64,000 nt of DNA from Acanthamoeba castellanii str. Neff. Taxonomy: Eukaryota > Discosea > Longamoebia > Acanthamoebidae. The stretch is from contig NW_004457654.1 in assembly GCF_000313135.1 (NCBI RefSeq), positions 70,210 through 134,209 of the forward strand, given 5' to 3'. Both the position numbers and the translations under genes were made by a program. The notes beneath the pieces are model-generated. The model was not told where the DNA came from and searched no databases. It saw only the letters and a program-made list of their open reading frames with translations. This document shows, one piece after another, positions 45,577 to 55,838 of the stretch. Position 1 is the first letter of the stretch. Each line of letters starts with the position of its first letter.

Positions 45577-47268
45577 CTAGTCGCTGTGCGGGGAGCTGGG
45601 TGTGGTGGTGGTGGGGGCTCCTTCCTCGACGTTCTCGTAGAGGGTGTCGATGAAGCAGCGCGCGATCTGGTCGACGATGGTGCGGTCGGGCACGGCCTGA
45701 GCCATGCCGTAGATGGCGCCGGCGCCCTGGGCGACCTTGCCGGGCGTCTTCATGAGCTCGGCGGTGAGGGTGGTGAGGTCGTGGATGAGGTCGTCGGCTG
45801 AGTCCTTGTTGGCGTAGGTGAGGCAGATGTGGATACTCGACGGGTACTGGAGGGAGTTGAGGTTCCAGCCCTTCTTGGTGAGCTGCTCGCCGAGCAGGTA
45901 AATGTCGAAGTCGTCCGAGCCGAAGGCCACGACGCACACCTGCGGGTTGCCGTAGAGCTTGAGGCCGCGGATGTTCTTGATGGCGGCGCTGAGCTTCCTC
46001 GCGGCGGCGATGATCTCGCGGGTGCAGGCGACGTAGCCGGCCTCGCCGACGCTGATCATGGTGGCCCAGCAGCCGGCCAGCAGGGCGCCCGGTCGGCTGC
46101 CGGCGATGGTGGGCGACGCGTAGATGCCGCCGGTCCAGTCGGACGCAACGAAGTACTGGTATGAGCGGAGCTCCTTGGTCTTGTACATGACCACCGACGA
46201 GCCCTTGGGCGCGTAGCCGTACTTGTGTGTGTCGCACGAGATGGAGGTGACGCCCGGCAGGCGGAAGTCGAACGGTCGCAGCTTGAAGCCGGCCTTGTCC
46301 ATGAAGGGGATGAGGAAGCCGCCGAGACAGCAGTCGACGTGCAGGCCCACGCCGTAGTGGAGGGCCACCTCGGACAGGGCCTCGATGTCGTCGATGGCGC
46401 CGTGCGGGTAGCTCGGCACCGAGCCCACGATGGCCACCGTGTTGCTGGTGATGGCCCGCCGAACGGCGCGCACGTCTACGCTGCGCGTCTGGGGGTCAAC
46501 CGGGACGTGGACCAGCTTCATGCCGAAGTAGTGGGCCGCCTTGTCGAAGGCGCAGTGCACCGACACGGGTGCCACGATCTCGGGCGCCGTGATGCCCTTC
46601 TCCTTGCGGCCCCAGTCGCGGTAGGCCTTCATGGCCATGAGGATGCTCTCGGTTCCGCCGCTCGTCGTCGTTCCGCACGCCTGCGGGCCGCCGTTGTACA
46701 TGTGGACGATCATGGCAATGATTTCGGCTTCCATCTTCCGCACGCCGGGGAACACGTCGGGATGGAGGGGATTGCTCCAGATGAACATCTCGTAGGCGCG
46801 AGACGAGATGCTGGTGATGTCGGCGCCGCCGTGGTAGACCGTACCGGAGACGCGGCCCTCCTCCCACTTATGGTGGCCCATCTCCTGCAGGGTTCGCAGC
46901 TCGGCCAGCACGTCCTCTGCGCCGATAGCCTCCGCTGGCAGCCGCGTGTGCGAGATCATGCCCTCGTTGCCCGCCAGCAGGGTCTTCCGCAGAGACGCCG
47001 ACACCTTGTCCATCTCCTCTGCCACCTTGCGCTTCACGTAGGGGATCTTCCTCGCTCGCTCAAAGAAGAACGTCACGAGGTAGGCGCGCAGATCGCGGCA
47101 CATCCTCGCCAGGCCCACGTCGTAAAGCGCCCACAGCGCCTTGCCGCCATACCTCAGCACGACGAAGAGGAAGATTGCATTTCGCACTGTCTCGAGATGC
47201 TTGTGTTGCTTCACGAATTCATCGACGCGCTGCGACAGCACCGCCAGGGTGGATGAGGGGCGTTCCAT
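45577..47268 (-). CDS. SGPL1: Sphingosine-1-phosphate lyase
   Basis: Uninterrupted 563-residue ORF, the usual length. A hydrophobic segment (NAIFLFVVLRYGGKALWALY) near residue 35 anchors it in the ER membrane with the catalytic part cytosolic. The PLP-dependent decarboxylase fold shows GRVSGTVYHGG, SNPLHPDVFPGVRKMEAE, CGTTTSGGTESILMAMKAYR, HVDCCLGGFLIPF, and SCDTHKYGYAPKG with the PLP-binding Lys. It cleaves sphingosine-1-phosphate to phosphoethanolamine and a fatty aldehyde, the last step of sphingolipid breakdown, and sets S1P levels. No intron is visible, unlike nearly all neighbours. It shares a 482-bp divergent promoter with the transporter gene. Confidence 0.97.
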   Translation of the reverse strand: MERPSSTLAVLSQRVDEFVKQHKHLETVRNAIFLFVVLRYGGKALWALYDVGLARMCRDLRAYLVTFFFERARKIPYVKRKVAEEMDKVSASLRKTLLAGNEGMISHTRLPAEAIGAEDVLAELRTLQEMGHHKWEEGRVSGTVYHGGADITSISSRAYEMFIWSNPLHPDVFPGVRKMEAEIIAMIVHMYNGGPQACGTTTSGGTESILMAMKAYRDWGRKEKGITAPEIVAPVSVHCAFDKAAHYFGMKLVHVPVDPQTRSVDVRAVRRAITSNTVAIVGSVPSYPHGAIDDIEALSEVALHYGVGLHVDCCLGGFLIPFMDKAGFKLRPFDFRLPGVTSISCDTHKYGYAPKGSSVVMYKTKELRSYQYFVASDWTGGIYASPTIAGSRPGALLAGCWATMISVGEAGYVACTREIIAAARKLSAAIKNIRGLKLYGNPQVCVVAFGSDDFDIYLLGEQLTKKGWNLNSLQYPSSIHICLTYANKDSADDLIHDLTTLTAELMKTPGKVAQGAGAIYGMAQAVPDRTIVDQIARCFIDTLYENVEEGAPTTTTPSSPHSD

Positions 47269-47750
47269 CTTAAGAAGTGTGTATTTTTCGAGGTCTGCAG
47301 TCTACACTGATTCTATTCCTCGTCCTTGCTCTTCTCTTCGGCAAGACGTCGATCTTTGTCAGCGCTAGCAAGCACCTCGTGGGTGTCGGTGTGTTCGGCC
47401 ACGCACAACCGTCCGTAACTCCACAATTCCCCCCAACGAGCCCCTTGGCCCGGAAGAAATCGCCACCTTTCCGTACAAACGCGCTGCCCACGTCACTCGA
47501 CCCAATATTCAGCCCAATAACTCGAGTTATTGCTCTCTTTTTGAAGCGACCCGCAGCTTGCCGCTGTGAAAGAGGAAAAGGCGTCGCCGAACCCCCACCC
47601 ACCACCACTTGTGGTGCCTACTCTGCGCCGACCCTCTTCGTATATTCTCTGCCGGCAGCAGCTGCTGCTCTCCTTTCTTGGCAGCCGTTCCCTCCGCATT
47701 CCTCTTTCCGCTTCCTCTTTGCGTTGGTGGGTGGCCCATTCTCCGCCACC
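47269..47750. promoter_or_regulatory. Divergent promoter of S1P lyase and transporter genes, with 18-bp palindrome
   Basis: This 482-bp interval contains a perfect 18-bp palindrome, CAATAACTCGAGTTATTG, at 47515-47532, roughly midway between the two start codons. Two CCAAT-type pentamers (CCAAT at 47502 and 47514) flank or overlap it. No TATA box is obvious. No ORF in the interval is convincing. Confidence 0.6.
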
Positions 47751-50332
47751 ATGGAGCGGCTACCGGCGGAGGCGGGCAGCAGCCCGTCGTCCTCCCTCCT
47801 GCCCTCCTCTCCCTCCAAAACCACCTCTCGACCCCCGTACGATGACGAAGGTACTCCTCTCCCACACTATTCGTATATTATTTTTATTTTTAATTTTGTT
47901 GTAATTGTATAAATTCAAGCAATACTTTTCAAGGCGAGTATTCAAATAATCAACAGATAAATAAATAGAAATAAACATGGGCGTTGGTGACCTGGCTCTG
48001 GTCGTCGTCTGGCAGACCCGTTGGCGGATGTGGCAGGTGCGGGCGGAGACGGGGAGAAGAAGGCGCTGGGCGTGTTCTCGATGGTGGCGGTGGTCTACTT
48101 CCTCGTGTGCGGCGGCAGCTACGGCACGGAGGACCTCGGCGGCTCCCTTCCCCCGCTCTTTGGCCTCCTCGGCATCCTCGTCATCCCCTGGTAACCTCCC
48201 ACCATACCTCTTCCGCCATTCCCCCATTTTCCTCACCCGGTCCGCATGTGTGCGGTGTGTGCGGTGTGTGCGGTGTGTGCGTGCAGGCTGTGGAGCTTGC
48301 CGGTGGCGCTCATCACGGCGGAGCTGGCGACTGCGATGCCGGACGCCTCGGGATTCCTCCTGTGGAGCCGCCGCGCGTTCGGTCCCTTCGTGTCGTTCCT
48401 CGATGCATGGATCATGATCGTGGTCGTCATCATCGACCAGGCACTCTACCCCCTCATCTTCGTCTCCTACATCGAAACACTGGGTACCCCACGCACTTGT
48501 CTTCCACCACCCAATCGCCCACAACGCACGCACGCACGCACGCACACCGCGCACGTCTCACTCGCCTCTGCCGTGTGGTTGGTGTAGTTGAGTTGACGTG
48601 GTGGCAGGCCTATCTGATCAACCTGGGCTACATCCTCCTGTGCATGATCGTCAACCTGCTGGGCGTCTCCACCATGGGCCACTTCTCCAAGGTGCGCGCG
48701 GCACCACGTCCCCGACGTAGCAATGAGCTTTGCAGCGGCGCTGGACTGACGCCTGCATGCGTGTGCGTGTGCGTGTGTCCAGATCTTCTCGGCACTGGCG
48801 CTGCTCCCGTTCGTCATCTTCGTCGCTGCGGGCTTTTTCAGCGACCGGTTCGATCCGCACGCTTGGGTCGAGACCGCCAAGGGTAAGACCATCGCCTCCT
48901 CCACGCGCCCGTGCCCCCGTGCAGCGGGGTGACTAATTTCTAATTTCGTCTTCTTCTGCCTCGCGCGGTCGCGGCCCGCCTGAGCAGACGAGTGGGACGT
49001 GCCGCTGTACCTGAGCGTGCTGCTGTGGGCCACCTGCGGCTTCGAGTACTCGGGCTTCCTCGCCGGTGACGTGGACAAGCCCCGGCGCACGTTCCCCATC
49101 GTCATGATCGGTACCTACACATCGCCTCCCGCCTCCGTGCTTGTGTGTCGTGGCGGTGCGCCTCGCCACTTACGGGAGGGGTCTCGTGCACACAGGGTCG
49201 ATCTTCCTGATGATCGCGACGTACTTCTTCCCCATTGCGATGGCCATCGCCATCGCCGAGGACCCCTCCGAGATCACCGAGGGCGCCTATCCCGCCCTCG
49301 CCCTCGAGATCGGCCTCGGTACTCACTCCTCAACACAAGTGGCCACACGCACGGGGGCGCAAGAGTGACGCACGCACGCACCGCACACGCACCGCAGACA
49401 CACGCGTGCATTGTCTATGGCATACGCTGATGTCAAAGGCTGTGACCACAGGGGAGTGGATCAAGTACCTGATGATCGCCGGCGGCCTGGCCAGCACGAT
49501 GGGCACCTACAACGCCTACCTCGGCACCACGGCCTCCGCCCTCCGCGCCCAGGCAGAGGAGGGTGTCGCGCCCTCCATCTTCAGCGCCTTCCCCCAGTAC
49601 AAGTGTACCGCACCCCCATCCCCCCTCCGACCACCATCATCACGCGGCCGCCCGAATGACTGACAACGTGTTTGAATGGTTGTGGTTGTGGTTGTGGTTG
49701 TGGTTGTGGTTGTGGTTGTGGTTGTGGTTGTGGTTGTGGTTGTGGTTGTGGTTGTGGTTGTGGTTGGTTCCAGCGCCGATTGTGGCGATCATCTTCTTCA
49801 GCTTGACCACGGCCGCGCTGGTCCTGTTGGACTTTTCGGTGCTGGTCGAGATCGAGTCCCTCCTCTACTGCCTCCACGTGCTCCTCCTCGCCGGCACCGT
49901 CATCCGCCTCCGCTGGAAGGGTACCCTACCCCCCCCCGTGGCCGTGCCGGTCACTGCCTTTCCTCCTCCTTCTCTTACTTATCCGAAATAATAACAGAGC
50001 CCGAGCTGGAGCGTCCCTTCGCTCTCCCGTTCGGCAAGATCGGGGTCGTCCTAATCGCCAGCCTGCCCATGCTGATCACCTTCTTCAACATCGGCTCTCT
50101 CTTCTACTACGGTACCGTAGTTCCCTTCCCCACTTTCCTCTTACCCTGGCCACATGGCGGAATTTTATTTATTTGTTTATTTATTTATGGATAAATTAAT
50201 TTGTTTGCCTGGTGGTGCGCAGGGTGGATCTTCCCGCTGATCTCGGTCGGGGTGGTGACCTCGGGGTGTCTGCTCTACCTGGTGCGCCACCTGGTACGGC
50301 GGAGGTGGGAGTACCACTCGTACCCTTCCTAG
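47751..50332 (+). CDS. APC-superfamily polyamine/amino-acid transporter, PUT-like
   Basis: About ten exons starting at ATG 47751. A polar N-terminus (MERLPAEAGSSPSSS) precedes about 12 TM helices: VFSMVAVVYFLVCGGSYGTE, FGLLGILVIPWLWSLPVALI, WIMIVVVIIDQALYPLIF, LGYILLCMIVNLLGVS, ALALLPFVIFVAAGF, IFLMIATYFFPIAMAIAIAE, and others to ISVGVVTSGCLLYLV. The first-helix glycine motif (GGSYGTED), LPVALITAELATAMPDASG, DNALYP-like DQALYP and AGDVDKPRRTFP strongly resemble plant and trypanosomatid PUT/RMV1 polyamine uptake transporters. Transport is probably proton-coupled at the plasma membrane; the substrate could also be amino acids. Confidence 0.88.
49679..49766 (+). repeat. (GTTGTG)n hexanucleotide array in transporter intron
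   Basis: About 14-15 nearly perfect copies (88 nt) just upstream of the acceptor GGTTCCAG for the exon APIVAIIFFSLTTAA. It leaves the intron without a normal pyrimidine tract; the tract is G/T alternating. Confidence 0.92.
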
Positions 50333-50640
50333 CCAATCCGCCCACCATCAGTCTGGGCCTCTCCGCCTGGCGCCGCTGCTTTGTTTTTTGCTTTCCCGCT
50401 GCCACCGCCGCCCTTTTCCGCGCCTCCGTCGCTGCACGCCACCGCTCGCGCCACCGACCGCCGACGACGAGGTGGTCGCCACCGCAGTCACGTCTCGGCC
50501 TCTTACACATGTGTGGGATCGCTTGGCTCCGCTTTCCCACCGCAATGTACTCTTACCACAACACACACTCGCACGCACCGCACACGCACAGGCAACGCGC
50601 ATCTTGGGAGGGTTGTGTGTCATTGTTGGTGATGCAAGTG
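50333..50640. other. Convergent gap between transporter and TKL kinase genes
   Basis: This 308-bp stretch holds the 3' UTRs of two convergent genes. It has C-rich and CA-rich patches; no gene is evident. Confidence 0.5.
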
Positions 50641-53600
50641 TTACTGAGGTGGAGTGGGGCCGAAGAGGCGCGCGGCGATGATGTCGCCCTCCTCCCCGCC
50701 GGGGCTGTGTTGATCAAACGGGCCGTGGTGGTGGTGGAATAGCGCCTCGTTCTCGCTCTGGCTCCCGCACTCGGTGCTGATGCAGTCGCCCTCGCTGTAG
50801 TGGTGGTAGGCATCTCGCACACGCATGTGGCCCACCGCAGCCGCCAACTCTTCGTCGTTGTCTTCGCCCGCTGCCGAGTTCTCGACACTTCTCCGCACGA
50901 GCGGGGCACTGTTGACGGCGCGCTGGTGGTGCGCCGGGTGATGCGAGGGCGTGGCCGACGACCGTCGGCTCTCCCAGCTGCCCGAAGCGGTCGTGTGCTC
51001 CCCCTCGCTCTCGTAATAGTACAGGCTCTCCAGCGACGGCTCGGACCGCGAGTACTTCTACTGACCACCACCACCACCACGTCGCCATACGTATTGACGC
51101 ACAATGGGACGAGGTGAGAACCCACCCTCCCAACTCCCAATGACGCGCGGGTGAACAAAAAGGCGGATTGGCGTACGGGCGCTGGTGGACGGTCGGTCGC
51201 GATCGGGTCGTTGGGTACGAAGTATCCAGAGCTGTCTGCATACAGAACCCGGACCATCATCAGCACTCGCACGCACGACTCCACGGATAGCACGGACGGT
51301 TAGCCACGAACGGTTGGTGGAGAGGGGCATACGGTTCTCGGATTGTTTGTAGTGTTCGATGGTGCGGAGCAGTTCTCTGAAGCTGGGGCGTGAGCTGGGC
51401 TGCGGGCTCCAGCACGCCCGCACCAGCATCCGCCAGCTCTCGGGCATTCTGAAGAATTTGTTGTTTTGCGTGTGGGAAGGCACCTGAGCCTCCAAACAGC
51501 TAAACGACCAACTCATTGGGAAGGACCCCGTACCCATCGGGCAGCGCGGGGCGGTAGTCCTTGTGGGCAACCATGTTGGCCATACGCAGCGCCGAGGCGA
51601 ACCCTTCGTCCGGCTGCTTTCCGGCAAACAGGAACCACACCACCATGCCAAAGGAGTAAACGTCTGTATGTCGTGTGTGAGTTGTGTGTTGTGTTGTGTG
51701 TTGTGTTGTGTTGTGTGTCATGTTAACAAATGATAAAGTACAGAGGGTAGAGCATGGGGCGCGCACCGGCCTGTTCGGAGTATTCCTCCCCCTTGAACAC
51801 CTCCGGTGCCTGGAAGGGCAGGAAGCCCACACCCTCGGTCATCCTGTTCTCACCCTTGAGTCGCGACAGCCCGAAATCCGCCACCTTCGCGCCCAGGTGC
51901 TTGTCCAGCTGGCCCCACACGAACCCGACCCCACGCCGCACGCGCACCGCACTCATTAAGTCATGCAGGCCGTGCCGAGCAGTTAAGAAGGTGGGAAGGG
52001 GGGGGGGTGCGTGTACGAGTATGTTACGCGGCGTCAGGTCTCTATGGAGGATGGGCTTGGGGCTCCAGCCATGGAGGTAGCACATTCCTGACATTCATCA
52101 TTTCCCTCTCGCGGTGAGGGACGGGCGAGGGGAGGAGAGGGTAGCTAAAGACGGGTGGCTGGTAGGTAGGGAGGTGGGTGGGTAGGTACCCTTGGCGATG
52201 CTGCCTATGATACGCACCCGGAGATACGGGTTGTGCTCGAGGACCGCCAGCTTGAGCAGCACGAAGCTTTCCAGATTGCCCCCTGACGATTGAACGGCCC
52301 GTTCGTTGATTAGCCAATTAATTGGCACAAAAGAAAGAAATAAAGAACGAAAGAGAAGAAGAGCGAAGAGAGGGGGGAGAGAGAAGTGGTATACCGGCCA
52401 TGAACTCGGTGACGATGCAGTTCTTCGACCCCACGCAGACCCCCATGAACTGTACAATGCAGGGATGTCGCAGCAGACTGAATGAAGTTCGACCGTCAGC
52501 CAATGTGCGCAGCCTTTAGCGGATAAACAAGGCGGCGTGCTGCGCAGAAGAGGACACGGCCTTACCTGAGCACCGCCACCTCCTTCTCGAAGAGTTGGAA
52601 CTCGTCGGCTGATCGGAACGATTTCCTGTAGATCACTTTCACCGCCACATCCGTGCCCTGCCACCTTGCCCGCCGCACCTGAGGCGCGACAACAACAAAC
52701 AACGAACCATCGCATCACCAGAGTCTGTAGTGGCTGATGGGCCAGCAGGCCGATGAGGTGCCGACGTCGTACCTCGCCAAAGAAGCCCTTCCCAATGCAC
52801 TCGCCCATCTCCAGATCCTCGTACTTGACCTCCACCCGACTCATTGCTCGCTCGTCTGTCCCAGCCCGCAGCGCACCCACAAATTAAGACAGACGACAAA
52901 CCACACGCGCGCGCCACACACCACAGAACACGCGCAACACAAGGCCCTCGGTACCGGGTAAGGAAGGTCGTGGCGAGAAGGATCCCGAGCCCTCTCTGCT
53001 ACCGCTGCTGCTGCTCCGCTCCCGGCCGGTGCTGTCCTCCCTGTCGGAAAGGGAGCTCCCAGACCCGCCCTCCTGCTGGTCCTTGCTCAGCAGACCTTGG
53101 ATGTGCTTGACGATCTGCATCCGGTGGCCAAAGCTAGTGATCCCCAACTCCTTCTTCAGCACGTCGCTATCGCCCAGCGACTCCAGCCTGCACACGCACA
53201 CGCACACGCACCACCACAAAATGAGTATTGGACGATTATGTAGAGAGAGAGAGAGAGGTACGTTTCTCCGGTGATGTCGTTCTCAACAAATTTCTTCTGG
53301 TACTGGCCCAGGCCGACGGTCGACTCGAGCCACTGTCCCACCTGCTCTGGTGTCCACGCCCTGAAGTCTGGGAAGTGTTGTTGGCGTTTAGGCCGCTCGC
53401 TACGGAGGAGCCACGCCTTTATAGCGCCCGGCAAAAGCGGAAAGCTGCGGTACCTCGCGGTAGATTGCAGCCGGTGCGTGGTGGCCTGACGCGCTTCAGC
53501 TTGGGTGTAATGTTGTAGGCTGGCGTAGAGGTATCATCAGCAAACGTACAGCTCTCTCTCCCCCTCTCTCGTGTGTGGTGTGTGTGTGTGTGTCTGGCGG

Positions 53601-55632
53601 TACCTTTGTTGATGGCCTCCGCCTGGAACACAAACGGTGGCTGGAAGCGCACCCGGACCTTCTCACCGTAGCTGTGCAGGCCGACCGAGGGGAACAATAT
53701 GTCCTCGGTTATGCCCACGAAGCCCACGCCTGTGAGCGGTAAGCAGTGTTGGGTTAGATTCACTGATCGCATCGCGTGCGCTGCTTTGCGTTGCGTTGCA
53801 TTGCGTGTGTTGCATTGGTTTACCCAGGAAAAAGCCGTTCTTGGTGAAGAACAGTTCCTTGCGCTGGTGATGGAGGCCCACCCCGATGACGTCGCCCGTG
53901 GTGTAGGAAGGCCCGAATGGCTCACCCGTGCCGCTCTCCCCAAACTTACGCCCGTCGTCGCCGTGGTAGCCCCACGACCTGAGCACCGCAGCCAAAACAA
54001 AAGAACGGACCAAGTACAGCTGTGAGTCAGGTGGCTTGAGCTGGACAACCAGAGACGGCGTCGGCGGGAGAACGGCACCCTCTGCGCCAGCCCGGATGGT
54101 GGGTCAGCGGATAGTCGAAGACGCTCAAGCCGATGGCGATCCATCCCTTCTGCCCGCGGTCCACCACCTCCATCTCGAAGTAGGACACCTTCTGTGTGGG
54201 GTTGAACGGATGGTCGGCCAGCACCAACTGATGTACATATCACCCCCACCGCCACATCAGATGACGATGGTGAGTGCCCAGTCGTGGAGAGAAAGATCCA
54301 TCCCAGGGCCAACACCACCGGCGGCGTACCCCATTGATGCCGTCATGCGAGTTCGTGTACTCCACGACAGTGTTGGCTTCGTGCAGCTTCAGGGACGAAC
54401 CGCAGGCCAGTGGGTCGAGCTCACGCGGCATGTAGTCTGCCAGGACACCGAACAATCGGTCAACAAGGTGTAACACACACACACGCACACGCACACGCAC
54501 ACACGCACACACACGCGCGCGCGCGCACACACACACACACATCGGGAAGCGGGCGACGTAGTACCCACGAGCTCGGGGGGAGCCCAGTTCAGAGAGATGG
54601 AGTAGGCGAAGGGAGGCTTGAACCGGGCGGTGAAGCGTGCCCCATTGCTGCACACTGTGACGGTCGGGTAGAGCTCGCCGTATATCCGCTGAAGTGCTCC
54701 CGCTATACGTTACATGTTACACAGGGCAAAACCATGCGCATTACATGTTGGTCGACCACTGCAGTGTGACAGCAAAACAGCAAAGCAAAGAAAGGAGAGT
54801 TAAGGTGCACGTACGCAGGGCCTTGCCGTTGTGAGTGAAGAATATGTCGTGGGTGGTGTTGTGGAACCCGCAGCCGACGACATCGCCCGACTTGAGCGCA
54901 GGCACGGTGCCCGGCCACCTGCAAGAATCGCCCCCCCCCAATCAGCACCACACCACTGTCCACATGCGAGCGAGCGAGCGAGCGGGCACATACACCAGCT
55001 TCTTTCCGCCCTTGAACTGTGTGCTGTAGTCACTGCAGTGCAGCCCGTACGACCTGTACGACAAGGGCCAGTTGTTATCCGGTGTGAGCACAACAGCCGC
55101 CAGGGCCAACACCGGTGTCAGGGAGGACGCATACTTGTTGCTGCTCCCCAGGTGGCAGTCCAGCGGGTGCGCCCGTGTCGCCAACCCGATCGCTAGGTCC
55201 CTGTCGTACACGCTGTTCAGTTGCCTTGCCTCGGCAGTGTGGGTTTGTGTGGTGAGGGGTGCACGCACTGGCTCTTGCCCACATCGGCCAGGACGACCTC
55301 GAAGTAGCACAGCCCCTGCAGCTGGCTGAACGGTCGGTCCGCTTGCGCCACCTGGCCACGCCCACCCCAACATTAGCGTACGCTAAGCCCCCCCCCGACA
55401 ATATTGTGGTGCGGTGCTGCCAGAGGATAAGGGTGACGTGGTGGTGGGGGAGAAGGAGGGATACGGCTATGAGGGGGAAGGGGGCAGGCTGGTAGGTGAC
55501 GGTGAGGCCGTCCTCGAGGAGCTTGAGGTTGTGGTTGCTGCGACGCCCCCACGCAGATGGCTGCACCAACTGCTCCTGAGGCGCATGCTGGATAACCCCT
55601 CCCTCTTCCTCTTCCAAGCAGGCCGGTTGCAT
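50641..55632 (-). CDS. TKL protein kinase with two SPRY domains and a SAM domain
   Basis: Many short exons. The first canonical ATG in frame is at 55632 (MQPACLEEEEGGVIQ). SPRY 1 spans about 54600-55540 (LCYFEVVLADVGKS, YGLHCSDYS, GDVVGCGFHNTTHDIFFTHN). SPRY 2 spans 53600-54230 (SYFEMEVVDRGQKGWIAIGL, TTGDVIGVGLHHQRKELFFT). A SAM domain lies at 53090-53380 (AWTPEQVGQWLESTVGLGQY, LKKELGITSFGHRMQIVKHI). The kinase domain spans 51340-52860: GECIGKGFFGEV, VAVKVIYRKSF, LRHPCIVQFMGVCVG, HRDLTPRNIL, KVADFGLSRL, APEVF, DVYSFGMVVW and CWSPQPSSRPSF. Lys, HRD and DFG are all present, so it should be active; TKL kinases are mostly Ser/Thr kinases. The tail is disordered and Ser/His-rich. SAM suggests oligomerisation and SPRY binds peptides. 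Confidence 0.9.
54474..54541. repeat. CA/CG-rich dinucleotide-hexanucleotide repeat in kinase intron
   Basis: CACACG and CGCG units over 68 nt lie between SPRY exons. On mRNA sense this reads GTGTG, opposite in polarity to the (GT)n tract near 53578-53593 of a later intron. Confidence 0.85.
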
Positions 55633-55766
55633 TGCCTCCCAGGAACCTGCCCGACGCTGCTGCTGTTGTGGCCACGTCCCCAACAATCTTCTTGCCCAGC
55701 CAAACAAAAAAGGTTTTTTTCCTTTTCATTTCCCCTATTTTCTCTTCAATACGTTTTGCTCGCAAC

Positions 55767-55778
55767 GGGCGTACGCCC
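55767..55778. promoter_or_regulatory. 12-bp palindrome GGGCGTACGCCC with adjacent CCAAT box
   Basis: A perfect palindrome in the 206-bp divergent promoter between the TKL kinase (start 55632) and beta-mannosidase (start 55839). ATTGG directly after it is a CCAAT box reading toward the kinase gene. Confidence 0.5.
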
Positions 55779-55838
55779 ATTGGACCATAGAAGGATTACA
55801 ACAAAGCAGCAAGCAGGTGTGCACAAGGGCGACCAAGG

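Noticed and set aside
46225..47256. 343-residue open frame on the plus strand antisense to S1P lyase
   Set aside because: It mirrors the GC-rich codons of a clear enzyme gene; His/Glu/Ala-rich translation has no family features.
49679..49766. Regular 6-nt repeat array that looks CRISPR-like at first glance
   Set aside because: Unit is only six bases with no spacers; it is an intronic microsatellite in a eukaryotic gene.
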